Below, one piece after another: positions 37,576 through 46,687 of a DNA stretch of 64,000 nt. The DNA is from Candidatus Synoicihabitans palmerolidicus (GTDB taxonomy: Bacteria; Verrucomicrobiota; Verrucomicrobiia; Opitutales; Opitutaceae): the NCBI GenBank assembly GCA_020809425.1, contig JAGGDC010000001.1, positions 1,749,001-1,813,000 of the forward strand, given 5' to 3'. A program made the position numbers and the translations under genes. The stretch's first letter is position 1; every line of letters starts with the position of its first letter. The notes below the pieces were generated by a model. That model searched no databases. It was not told where the DNA came from and was given only the letters and a program-made list of their open reading frames with translations.

Positions 37576-38347
37576 CTACAGATTCAGACGTAATCCGTCG
37601 TAGGCAAATTTCACGTTTTCAGGCAGGAACGCTTCGCCTTCCGCGTGATCGGTTAAATGAGTCAGATACGTCAGCGGAGCTCCGATCTCCTGCGCGATTA
37701 CCACCGCCTCATCAATCGACATATGAGACGGATGCGGCTCCGGCCTGAGTTCGTCGAGGACCACCACGTCCGAATCCAACGCCATCGCCACGGCATCCCG
37801 CAGCACACGTTTACAGTCGGTGTAGTACGTAAATTTTTTGCCGCTGCTGCGCTCCGTGAAAACCAATCCCAACGTATTGATGCCTCCGTGCGGCAAGACC
37901 GTCGATTCGATTGTCCCCTGCTCGAGTTCCAACCGCTCCGACATTTCCTCCAATTTGAAGGCCGCGTAACCCCGCACCACGGCTCGCTCCATAATAGCAT
38001 AAGGATAAATCGATAACACTCGACTAATCCCCTCGTCTGTCGAGTAGACCTTCAGCGCTTCCCCTCCGAGCAAATCACAAAACCGGCGCAGATCATCCCT
38101 TCCCGTGATGTGATCGGCGTGCCCATGGGGTGAGAATGAAGAGGTCGATCCAGTTCACTTTCTCCTGCACACAACGCACCCGAAATGCCGAAGATGCATC
38201 GATCTGGATGTGCAGACCGTCCATGACCACATGAGTACACGCACGCGTCCGCGTGTTGCGCGGGTCCGACGAAGTGCAGACCGCACAATTACACGCGATC
38301 ATGGGAACGCCTTGGGAAGTGCCGGTACCGAGAAAGATTACCTCCAT
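37576..38347 (-). pseudogene. MBL-fold metallo-hydrolase (PhnP-like), one frameshift in the metal site
   Basis: ATG 38347 reads MEVIFLGTGTSQGVPMIACN and CAVCTSSDPRNTRTR, the start of cyclic-phosphodiesterase-type (PhnP-like) beta-lactamase-fold enzymes. The frame breaks exactly in the metal motif. A run of four G on the plus strand (38127-38130) gives LTPWARRSHH; with three G the sequence reads LTHGHADHITGRDDL, the expected THxHADH. The second half is intact: NTLGLVFTERSSGKKFTYYT, VVVLDELRPEPHPSHMSIDEA and YLTHLTDHAEGEAFLPENV. A single-base homopolymer error or mutation is the only lesion seen. Confidence 0.85.
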
Positions 38348-38461
38348 AACAAGTCTCCAACGAACCGCGCTCGTGCCGCGCTGGAAAGCGCAAACTCAAC
38401 GCAGCTTCAATCTTGCGCCTCCTACTCCGACCCACAAAATACCTTCAGCTTCTCAATTTTG

Positions 38462-39085
38462 ATGAACACTGACTCCGCTCAGCTCGTTTTCGATTACCTG
38501 AATCTTCGATCGAGCACCGCCCCTACCGGTTGTGACGCAATCATTGGGTTTGGACACTTCGACTTGGCTATCGCTCGACATTGTGGCGAACTCTAGTGGG
38601 CCGGCGTGGCTCCACGCATCGTGTTCACAGGCGGTGTGGGCGCCGGATCGGCCGATCTTACCCAACCCGAAGCTAACGCCTTCGCGGCGGAGTTAGCGGA
38701 AAAATTCCCCGAAATCCCCACCGCCGCCGTGCTGCTCGAGACTCGCTCCACCAACACGGGGGAAAACGTACGCATGCTACAGGTAGAGACCTTGGCCGCC
38801 CATTGGCCCTTACAAACAGTGGCTCTCGTCGCGAGTCCCTATCGACAGCGACGCGTCGCCCTCACCTGGCGCAAGCAGGGACCGGGCGGCGCATTTTTCA
38901 ACTGCCCACCTGCCACCTGCCTCGTCGAGGAACGAACTCGCTTCGCCGCCAAGGGCGAGAACTTCATCGACCATCTCCCGGGAGAAGTCGATCGCTTGAC
39001 CACCTACGCCGAACGCGGCTGGATTACCGCTAAGCCTGTCCCGCTCGCCGTAGTGGAGGCCACGGCTGCACTCCGTAAAAGCTAG
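38462..39085 (+). pseudogene. YdcF-like (DUF218) protein with one nonsense codon
   Basis: ATG 38462 opens MNTDSAQLVFDYLNLRSS and CDAIIGFGHFDLAIARHCGE, then TAG at 38594-38596, then in the same frame WAGVAPRIVFTGGVGAG. The DUF218 features are the initial 'D.I..G' strand, FTGGVGAG, EALxxxGIP-like FPEIPTAAVLLETRSTNTGE (the E..S.NT.EN motif) and a histidine/arginine-rich second half (ASPYRQRRVALTW). Family members (YdcF, SanA, ElyC) are soluble or periplasmic, with S-adenosylmethionine binding suggested for YdcF. It is divergent from the MBL gene. If the stop is real, a start at the GTG near 38606 would lose the first strand. Confidence 0.7.
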
Positions 39086-39256
39086 CGATCACGACGCGCA
39101 TTCAACCTAGAAAACGCATGTCACAAGATTTTTCTATCCAGTCAGTTAGTGGGTTTTAACCGTGCACCAGTCGACTCACCTGGCAGGTGAACGAAACGTA
39201 AGCGTCCGGGAAGCGACCCCCTGTGCGAAAGGGCGATAGCGAGGTAGGATGTTCGG
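39086..39256. other. Junction between the YdcF-like gene and IS66
   Basis: This holds the 53-base direct repeat (39146-39198) and the IS66 left end. TCACCTG-G-CAGGTGA at 39175-39189 is a perfect 7-bp inverted repeat inside the direct repeat. No gene. Confidence 0.5.
39146..39198. repeat. 53-base direct repeat, left copy
   Basis: Matches 41713-41765 in the same orientation at 44 of 53 positions. The pair flanks the IS66 element. It is far longer than an IS66 target duplication (8 bp), so it is not created by the insertion itself. Confidence 0.8.
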
Positions 39257-39628
39257 ATGGAAACAATCGAAATGGAGGTGGGCGCGAAAAAGCGCGATGA
39301 GCGGGGGCGTCAGCTGCGCGCGACGGACGAGTGGCGCGGCTTGGGGGAACGCTATGAGCGCAGCGGTTTGACGCAGCGGGCGTTCGCGCAGAGCGAGGGA
39401 CTCAAGTATACGACGTTTGTGGCGTGGTTGGGCCGGGTGCGGCGTAGACGCACCTTTTCGGGTGAGCCTGGTGTGCGGTTTGCGACGGTGCGGTTGCCCG
39501 CTCCGGTGTCATCGTCTGGAGAAACCTCCGCAGGCACGACACTGGAGGTGGTGTTGCGCGACGGATTGATCGTGCGGGGTCGCGATGCGCGTGAGGTGGC
39601 CGGGTTGGTCCGGGCGTTGACTTCCTGA
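39257..39628 (+). CDS. tnpA: IS66 accessory protein TnpA
   Basis: A 123-residue small protein with an N-terminal helix-turn-helix (ERYERSGLTQRAFAQSEGLK then YTTFVAWLGRVRRR), as in IS66 TnpA. The tail is LEVVLRDGLIVRGRDAREVA. It is intact and lies five bases before tnpB. It is needed with TnpB for transposition; its precise activity is not established. Confidence 0.85.
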   Translation: METIEMEVGAKKRDERGRQLRATDEWRGLGERYERSGLTQRAFAQSEGLKYTTFVAWLGRVRRRRTFSGEPGVRFATVRLPAPVSSSGETSAGTTLEVVLRDGLIVRGRDAREVAGLVRALTS

Positions 39629-39632
39629 AGCG

Positions 39633-39977
39633 ATGCTGAGGTTTCCGAGCGCATTGAAGATCCACGTGGCGATCGAGCCGGTGGATATGCTCAAACAGTT
39701 TGACGGGTTGTGGAGTCTGGCCACGGGCGTGTTGCGCGAGGACCCTCGATCGGGCGCGGTGTTTGTGTTCAGCAACAAGCGGCGCAATCGCATCAAGCTG
39801 CTCTACTGGGACGGCACCGGGCCGTGGGTTTTTGCGAAGCGACTGGAGAAAGGTCGCTTCAGTTGGCCGGTGGGCAGCGACCACACGAAGGTCAGTTTGA
39901 AGCCCGAGGCGCTGACGATGCTGCTGGCCGGAATCGACCTGAAACAGGGCTGCGAAAAAGCGTGGTTTGAGCGGTAA
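39633..39977 (+). CDS. tnpB: IS66 accessory protein TnpB (Orf2)
   Basis: 114 residues with the whole family pattern: MLRFPSALKIHVAIEPVDM, KQFDGLWSLATGVLREDPRS, GAVFVFSNKRRNRIKLLYWD then GTGPWVFAKRLEKGRFSWP. Intact. It lies between tnpA and tnpC of the same IS66 element. Confidence 0.92.
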   Translation: MLRFPSALKIHVAIEPVDMLKQFDGLWSLATGVLREDPRSGAVFVFSNKRRNRIKLLYWDGTGPWVFAKRLEKGRFSWPVGSDHTKVSLKPEALTMLLAGIDLKQGCEKAWFER

Positions 39978-40019
39978 AAATCGTTGCCTTAAGTCGTATC
40001 CTAAGTATGGATATTAGGC

Positions 40020-41612
40020 GTGCCGCCTGCCGTCGAACTCTATGCTGAAAACATTGCGCTAAAGGCGGAACTGGCGCAGCGCGATGCCTTGATCGAGTGG
40101 CTCAAAAAGCAGATGTTTGGCGGAGGAAAGAGCGAAAAACTCGATCCCGCGCAGCTGCAGATCAAGCTGTCGGACCAGCAAAAACTGGCGGCAGCGGACC
40201 AGGGCACCGAGCGGATCAGTTACGAGCGTCGCCGCTCTTCACAGGAGAAACGGCCCTTGCGCGCTGAAATTTTTGCGAAGCTGCCGGTAAGCGCAACCAT
40301 CGTGATCGAGCCCGCCGAAGTACAGGCCGCGCCGGAACAGTATGAGCGCATCGGTGAAGAGCGTAGCTTCGAGGTCGATGTGGTGCCCCCGAAGTTGTTC
40401 AAGCGCGAGTTCGTGCGTCCGAAGTATCGGACCAAGGGCAACCGCGATCTAGCGCCGGTGGTGGCGCCGGCACGGGTGCGCCCAGTCGAAGGCGGCTTCG
40501 CTTCGGCCGGACTGTTAGCCTGGGTGCTCTACGCCAAATACGTGGAACACCAACCGCTTTTCCGGCTCGAAAAGGCGTCCTTGCGCTGGGGCGCTCAGTT
40601 ATCGCGCCAGAGCATGGCTGAGTGGGTGCGCATCGCGGCCATGTGGCTTGAACCGCTTTATCAATGCATGCGCTAAAAGTTGATCGACTCCGGGTATGTG
40701 CAAGTCGATGACGTAGCGCGCAGCGCGGAGATGGCGTAACCCAGAGCGTAGCGATGGGTGAGCTGAGCGGGTGCCCCGCAGGGGCGGCGAAGCGAACAAA
40801 CGCCGGTGCGATGCCACGACCCGGATCAAAAACGAGGCAAAACCCTACTGAGTTGGTTCTGGGCGCTCAGCGCGCCCAAGGCCGATGTCGTGTTCGATTG
40901 GCGAAAGACGCGCCAACACGCCGAACTGATCGCTTTGATCAAGGGGCTTCAAGGGCGTGCTCCAATCCCACGGGTATGGCGCGTATAAGCCTATGACAAA
41001 GCGCACCCCGAGGTCTCGTGGGTAGGGTGTTGGGCGCACGCGCGGCGTAAGTTTTTTGCCGCCCAGGATGAATCGCCGCGAGTGGCCCAGTGGATCCTCG
41101 GGCAAATCGCCCAGTTGTATCATCTCGAAAATCTATGGGATGAGGCCGGACTGGATGACTCACAACGCCTCGCTCGGCGTCGCCGCCACTTTACCCGCCG
41201 CCTGTATTGGCTGAAGATCGTGGGGATCCGGTTACCTCAACACGTGCTGCCCAAATCCGGACTCGGCAAAGCCTGTACTTACTTGCTCGGGCAATGGAGC
41301 CCGTTGGTCGAACATCTCAACCACGGTCAAACCCGTCTGGACAACAATCTGATTGAGAACGCCATCCGCCACACGGCCCTGGGCAAGAAAAACTGGCTGT
41401 TCATCGGACATCCCGACGCCGGCCAACGTTCGGCCATCATTTACTCGCTCGTAGTCAGCTGCCTGCGCCGTGGCATCGATCCGCTAGATTACCTGCGCGA
41501 CGTGCTCGGTCGCCTGCCGCAACTGTGCCCAGGCGCGGACTTGAGCGCCCTGTTGCCCTGCAACTGCAAACCGCCAGTCGACATCGAACTGACCGCCGTA
41601 GAGAAGTCGTAA
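40020..41612 (+). pseudogene. tnpC: IS66 transposase TnpC, broken, with an 87-bp insertion
   Basis: GTG 40020 opens an N-terminal coiled coil (ENIALKAELAQRDALIEWLK) and the leader of the IS66 zinc-finger region. Then comes ASAGLLAWVLYAKYVEHQPL. TAA at 40674-40676 replaces a glutamine. Next, VQVD[D/E] is interrupted by 87 extra bases before TPVR, at the first catalytic aspartate. Two compensating frameshifts follow around 40955-40990 (VLQSHGYGAYK). The remainder reads GCWAHARRKFFAAQDESPRV and DNNLIENAIRHTALGKKNWL, with the catalytic glutamate in 'NLIENAIR'. Inactive. Confidence 0.9.
40712..40798. other. 87-bp structured insertion in tnpC
   Basis: Removing these bases rejoins GATGA with AACG to give the conserved VDETPVR. 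The insert can form three small hairpins: CGCG-CAG-CGCG, ACCCA...TGGGT and GCCCC-GCA-GGGGC. It may be a small palindromic (REP- or MITE-like) element. No other copy is obvious in this window. Confidence 0.6.
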
Positions 41613-41712
41613 CGTTTACGATCAAGGCATCATCACGATGTCTCCTCCATTATCGTGACGTTTGCTATCCGTTCATGGGGTCTTCTCTCGGACGCTTACA
41701 ACGAAGTTACGG

Positions 41713-41765
41713 TTAGTCGGTTTCAAACGTGCACACCCCGACTCACCTGGCAGTTGAACGAATCG
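41713..41765. repeat. 53-base direct repeat, right copy
   Basis: Same orientation as 39146-39198, 83 percent identical by hand count. It lies 93 bases outside the IS66 right end. Confidence 0.8.
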
Positions 41766-42103
41766 ATGCCTTCGACGGACCGTAACTCGTTTCAACTTCG
41801 CGCCCTTCGTCCCCTTGTGTAACATCCAACTTCGGAATTTAGGATAGTGGCACCACCTCAGCACTGCTGGGTTACGTAGTGGGCTAGAAAACAGCCGCCT
41901 GATCCACTGGGAACCGCGTCGTACCGGATGGCTCCGTTCTCTACGTTCCCTCCTGTAAAACCCACCCCTCAGCCGCTCAGCGCCAGGAGTTCATTCCATG
42001 CGCGCCGGATCTCCAACCGTACTCCGGCCGATTACGCGGATGTCGCCCGTGTATCCGCCCGATTGGCGGTTCAAGGGCACACCTATCCTCCGTCAACCCG
42101 CTG
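41766..42103. other. Intergenic with degenerate purine-rich repeats
   Basis: No gene seen. Around 41795-41830 and 41930-41958 there are sequences related to the dispersed repeat family described at 42838-43248 (for example CTCCTGTAAAACCC at 41950). On the minus strand these read as purine-rich ACAAGGGGACGAAGGGC-type runs. Confidence 0.4.
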
Positions 42104-42745
42104 CTACTTCGTCGGCCCCGACGCATCTCGCGTGGGTAATTCCAAGGTTTTTCCGGTCACAAACGGCGCGATCAAAGGCACAAAATAGAGTCCAATCGTG
42201 GGCCCTAACCAGAGGACGTTCGCGCCGAGCACCCACCCGAGGAACACCACCGCCAGACCTCCTCCCATGAAGAAGGTAAAGAAATTGCGGAATGCAAACA
42301 GCCCCGTGATCGACACGATGGCGCTCACCAGCGCTACCTCCCCCGGCATCAAGGCGGCGGTCGCGCCCAGCACCCACCCCAACGGCGCCAACAACACGCC
42401 CTCTTCACGCCGCGTATAAAGCTGCGCGATCACCCCCACCAATAACGAATAATCCACTTTCGGCACAAACTCCCAACGCACGGACTCCAAGGTCAGGGAT
42501 TCCTTCACCCACCAAGCCCCCCCCCGCAACGGATCGAGCCACAATGCCGGCACCCATCACCACCGACGATGGCGCACCGCATTGTCCATGTTGTTAAAAC
42601 TATCGAACGTGCGCAACTGCACCAGCGACGACAGGAGCCAATTCGCCGGGATCAGCAACAACAGCACCCCGAGCCCAAACAAACTCCAATTAATGGTAAT
42701 CAAGTTCCCAACATCCACCCCTTCCCCTGCAAAGTCGATGGACAT
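42104..42745 (-). pseudogene. Unidentified membrane protein, one nonsense codon
   Basis: ATG 42745 (GGAGGGG upstream) opens MSIDFAGEGVDVGNLITINW with a helix SLFGLGVLLLLIPANWLLSS, then TFDSFNNMDNAVRHRRW. TGA follows at 42557-42559 and the frame continues WVPALWLDPLRGGAW, where a tryptophan is expected. Further helices: VDYSLLVGVIAQLY, GEVALVSAIVSITGLFAFRN, FFTFFMGGGLAVVFLGWVLG and WLGPTIGLYFVPLIAPFVTG. There are about five helices in all. I know no function. The single in-frame stop splits a short N-terminal piece from the rest. Confidence 0.6.
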
Positions 42746-42837
42746 CACGGAATTCCCCTCCACCCCCAGCCAAGCCCATTTATGCCAGGACCTTACCCAA
42801 CAAAATAGCCCCCCTCTACCGCCTCACCGCCAGACTA

Positions 42838-43248
42838 ACTCCGCTCCCTCGGCTCCCTCCTGTAAAAACCCACAGGCTGACGGCAGGCAGCCACGCCACC
42901 ACTCCAACGCTGATTTTACACAGAGGAAACGAAGCAAACACAGCCACTCCTCGGCCCCCGCTCTCCCCATGTGAGCCACACCATGCTGACCGCCTTCCTT
43001 CCCTTTGTGTCCTTCTGTAAAAAACAATCCAGTATCCACCGCCTCACCGTTCCACCGCGTCACCGCCCAACCGTCACACCATCCGCCACCGCCCCACCGC
43101 CAGGCTAACTCCGCTCCCTCTGCTCCCTTCTGTAAAAAAACCCCAGGCTGACGGCCTTCCCTCCCTTCGTGCCCTTCTGTAAAAAACAATCCAGTATCCA
43201 CCGCCTCCCCATTCCACCGCGTCACCGCCCAACCGTCTCACCACCGCC
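42838..43248. repeat. Cluster of dispersed purine/pyrimidine-biased repeats
   Basis: A gene-free stretch built from repeated modules. These are CTCCGCTCCCT..GCTCCCT(C/T)CTGTAAAAA at 42838 and 43111, a longer module with TTTTACACAGAGGAAACGAA at 42914-43050, and CCCTTCTGTAAAAAACAATC at 43174. Each is followed by CAGGCTGACGGC or CACCGCCTCACCG. The same modules recur at 46346-46640. On the minus strand they read through as false peptides such as FLQKGAEGAEL and FFTEGHEGREG. Confidence 0.8.
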
Positions 43249-44285
43249 CTACAGCCACTCAGCCTGAGCCCGATAACTCGCCGGATACATATTCAGATAA
43301 AAAACCATGCGAGGTTGCTCACCGCGGTTGGGCGTCGGTCCGTGCGGCAACAAGTGATTCCAAATGCTCAGATCCCCAGCCTTTCCGCCCACGGGCTCCG
43401 GTCCAAGGGCCGGTAAATCCTGCTGACCGGGACTCTCGTCCTCCGGCAACGAATCGAGCCATGCGTCGATCTTTCGGTTAAACTCAGGCACGAGTGCGAA
43501 CGCACCTTGTTCGGGCGGAGTGTCGGTCAAATAAAGGATCCCTTGCGTCCCAAACGGAATAGGCCGGGCCAAATTTACGTCCCAATGCATGCCCTGACCC
43601 GCGTAGGGATGCAAGACGGTCTCAGGCAGATTGAAGCTCATTCGATCCGCCGAAGTCCATAAATCTGCCGTGCCCGACAGTTGCGCAAAGGCCTTGTGGA
43701 TACGGGACGAGCGCCGCAACGCAGTCAGCACGGGGTGCTGGAAAATATCGATCGTGATGCCAGTGCGCGTCGGTCCATACCAGGTGGACTCATCCAGAGG
43801 ATCCGCCTCCACTTTTTCCCACAACAACGCCTCCGCCGCGGCCCGGGTGGCCTCCAGCACAGCGTTGGCCAGAATTACATAACTTTGCTCCTCCCAGTGA
43901 GCCAGATCCGCCGCGAAAGCACATCGGGCGCCGCCTCCACAACCTCGAGCGCCGCGCGCGTCAACGCGGGCGGCGCTTCGCCCCGCACTGCCGCGTTGAA
44001 CCGCGCCACGATCGCGGGATCCGGCTCGCCGATCGTATCCCGTATCCATTGTTCGAATTCAGAAAACTCGGCCGGATATTCCAACAATCTCCCCAATCCT
44101 TGCGCCAGACCGATACCCAATGCATCCATCACCATTCGGTCAAACTGTGCGTCAGCCATCGTCTCCTCCACCCGCAGACCGCCACGCTTCGCCCGCAACC
44201 GCGACCATATCCGTTTTAGGTGGTAGATTCCGAGGCTACCGATTTCTTCAAGCGAGGCGATGGGCGGGGTGGGCTCTACGGGCAT
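43249..44285 (-). pseudogene. Phytanoyl-CoA dioxygenase (PhyH) family protein, one frameshift
   Basis: ATG 44285 opens an N-terminal helical region (SLGIYHLKRIWSRLRAKRGG, then FDRMVMDALGIGLAQGLGRL). The frame shifts near 43920, after which DLAHWEEQSYVILANAVLEA begins the PhyH double-stranded beta-helix. The Fe ligands are probably His and Asp in GQGMHWDVNLARPIPFG and the distal His in LSIWNHLLPHGPTPNRG, with the 2-oxoglutarate arginine in GEQPRMVFYLNMYPAS. Members are Fe(II)/2-oxoglutarate oxygenases with varied substrates. Without the shift the product would be about 345 residues. Substrate unknown. Confidence 0.8.
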
Positions 44286-44418
44286 GGTCTCAAACTAGGG
44301 CAGGGAATGTGCGATCACTCAATATTAGGTTGTCCCCGCCCCGGAATCCAATATCACCTCCGGTCCGACCCCTGATCTTCGATCCGACCATTCCGCCCGC
44401 TCCTAATTCGCCGTCTCA

Positions 44419-45375
44419 TCAGCCCGTCTCGGCCGCGGTCATCGCCCAGTCCGGAAGCGTGTCCGTAAAGGTCACGCATTTGCCCTCCACCGGATGAGTA
44501 AACCCGAGAGCGTGGCAGTGCAGACACAAAGGAAGATCGTCGGGCGCCAGGGTTTGCGGGGCACCGGGTCGCATGGGTTCACGACCATAGATGGGATCGC
44601 CAACGATGGGGTGACCCAGGAAGTGCAAGTGCAAACGAATCTGGTGGGTGCGACCGGTAATGAGACGCGCTTCGATCAGCGTCGTGTCATCACTTTCCTG
44701 ATACGATAGCACGCGAAATTCGGTCCGGGCAGCGAGGGACTTGCCGGCAGTGGGGTTGCACGTGCGATTGCCCGCCGGGCCGGGCTCATCGCTGATGGGA
44801 GCCTCGCCATCGAATGAGGTTGCGGTGGGTCGGCCCTGCACGCGGGCCACGTAGACTTTGTCGACTTCGGTCCGATCAAACTGAGGGTGTAATTGCTGGG
44901 CGTGACGACGCGTCCGCGCACAGACGACCAATCCGCTGGTGTTGGCGTCGAGTCGATGCGCAGGCCGCAGACGGTGCGGGCGGTAAACCTGCGCCAACAG
45001 GTAGTCGAGCGTGTTGCGCTTGAATCATCCCGCCGCGTGCATCGGAAAAGGCGCCGGCGTGGAAAGCACTACAATGGCATCGTCTTCATACAGCAGTCGG
45101 ACGCCGGCGTTCACCGGGGGCTCCACCGTCGCAGGTTGCAATTGCGCAAAATACTCCCCCGCCCTCACCGTCCGATCAAGAGTCACGGGTTGGTTCTTAC
45201 CATCGACCAAACGCCCCTCCGCCACCATGTCCGCCCAATGACTCTCCGGCAGATGGGGAAAGGCAGCCTGCAGCGCCACTCCCAATGGAGTATTATCCTG
45301 CGCCCCCGGCACGGTGAAAGGACGGTGATTGTCGGAAGGCACCGAGCCGGGCAAGGGACTGGCCGCCTCCCACAA
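44419..45375 (-). pseudogene. RluA-type pseudouridine synthase, one nonsense codon
   Basis: The frame starts TTG 45375 (ALWEAASPLPGS) four bases after the TrhO stop. An S4-like RNA-binding part (ALQAAFPHLPESHWADMVAE then GRLVDGKNQPVTLDRTVRAG) precedes LYEDDAIVVLSTPAPFPMHA. TGA at 45025-45027 replaces the usual arginine in 'HAAGRFKRNTL'. The catalytic motif is RPAHRLDANTSGLVVCARTR, with Asp in HRLD; later RLITGRTHQIRLHLHFLGHP and GDPIYG. The family isomerises uridines in rRNA or tRNA. All motifs survive in one frame, so only the stop inactivates it. Confidence 0.88.
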
Positions 45376-45378
45376 CGC

Positions 45379-46232
45379 CTATTGCCGGCGACTAAGCCGT
45401 TCCGCGCAACGCACTTCATCGCTCACATGACAATGCGGGCAGCTATGCGGAGACTGGAACAGCGGATGCGCCTGCTCCTTCGCCGTGAGTGGTGTCTGGC
45501 AGTTGAAACACTGCGTCGAGTCCGTCTCCGCCAACGCCGGATCCACCCCCACGCGTTGGTCGAAGACAAAGCATTCTCCGTCGTAGTGGTCGCCACCGAC
45601 TGCTTCGAAATACTTCAGGATCCCACCATCCAGGCTGGTAAATGTCCTTAAACCCCTCCCGTTCCATGAACGGCCCCGCCTTCTCGCACCGGATCCCGCC
45701 CGTACAAAACACCACCACCGGCTGAGACTTCAACTCCTCCGGAACCCGCTCCACTGCCGCTGGAAAGTCCAGGAAATGATCGATTCCCGCCGCGACCGCC
45801 CCTCTTGAACGTACCCAGCTTCACCTCGTAGTCGTTGCGCGTATCCAGCACGTCACCGGCCGTCCCTCATCCAGCCACCGCTTCAGATCCCCCGCCTTCA
45901 ACTTCGGCGAAGTCCGTGCCGCCGGATCGATCCCCGCCCCGCCAAAAGCGATGATCTCCTTCTTGATTCGCACCAACATCCGATTGAACGGCTGATGCCC
46001 ACTCTCGCTGTATTTCGGCGCCAGATCCTCCAATCCCGGCACCGCCCGAATCACCCCCACTACCGCATCCACCGCCGGGCGTGGCCCTGCAATGAACAAA
46101 TTAATTCCCTCTGTGCTCAACAAACTCGTACCCTTCAACCCATGGATTTTCTCACACGCCAACAACTTCCGCCCGCAACCCCTTGAGCTCACTCAGATGG
46201 GCAAACTTGTAACACGAAATATTGGTAATCAG
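45379..46232 (-). pseudogene. trhO: tRNA uridine(34) hydroxylase TrhO (rhodanese family), multiply frameshifted
   Basis: Pieces in order: [72 protein letters not shown] (rhodanese entry) and [20 protein letters not shown] (active-site Cys in [10 protein letters not shown]). The tail is [19 protein letters not shown] and SCPHCHVSDEVRCAERLSRR, with zinc-type cysteine pairs. The reading frame changes at least four times (near 46165, 45850, 45790 and 45640), and no ATG starts it (CTG at 46232). The extra cysteine-rich tail is typical of the longer TrhO/YceA forms. It precedes the RluA gene, with which it was probably co-transcribed. Confidence 0.85.
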
Positions 46233-46345
46233 ATCAACGTCAGCAGACACCCCTCCATTCAGTCCACCCTCCCCCTCCATGCCAAGCCCATCCACCAAGT
46301 AAGTTACCAAGACATCCCGGTCACTGCTAAAATCCCCCCCGGCTC

Positions 46346-46640
46346 CCCACCCCTCCAACGCTGGTTTTACACAAAGGCAACGAAGAAAACAAAGCCACAC
46401 CTCCGCTCTCCCCATCTGAGCCACACCACGCCGCCCCCCTTCCTTCCCTTCGTGCTCTTCTGTAAAAAACAACCCAGTCCCCACCGCCCTCACCGTCCCA
46501 CCACCCACCGTCTCACCGCCCCACCGCCTCACCGCCTGTTCAGCTCCGCTCCCTCTGCTCCCTCCTGTAAAAAAACAGGCTGACGGCCATCACCACCACC
46601 ACCCTCCTGTAAAAAACCCACAGGCTGACGGCAGCCACCA
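46346..46640. repeat. Second cluster of the dispersed repeat family
   Basis: Modules match those at 42838-43248: a TTTTACACAAAGGCAACGAA module at 46362-46480 (same order, including CTCTCCCCAT(C/G)TGAGCCACACCA), CTCCGCTCCCTCTGCTCCCT at 46543, and CTCCTGTAAAAAACCCACAG at 46603. It sits between trhO and the exchanger gene. Confidence 0.8.
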
Positions 46641-46687
46641 CTCTCACTCGCCAAACCGAACCCCTTCTGCATCAGTAACCCCGACTC

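Larger units (their letters stand above)
39198..41619 (+). mobile_element. IS66 family insertion sequence (2.4 kb)
   Basis: Left end GTAAGCGTCC (39198) and right end GTTTAC (41619; GTAAACGT on the other strand) match at seven of the first eight bases, the typical IS66 terminus 'GTAAGCG'. Order tnpA-tnpB-tnpC as in the family. No 8-bp target duplication is visible (AACGAAAC versus GATCAAGG), so one flank has been rearranged or the insertion is old. tnpC is dead. Confidence 0.85.

Noticed and set aside
43111-43225. Protein-like repeats FLQKGAEGAEL / FFTEGHEGREG on the minus strand
   Set aside because: They are translations of the dispersed purine-rich repeat and recur in unrelated frames; not a gene.
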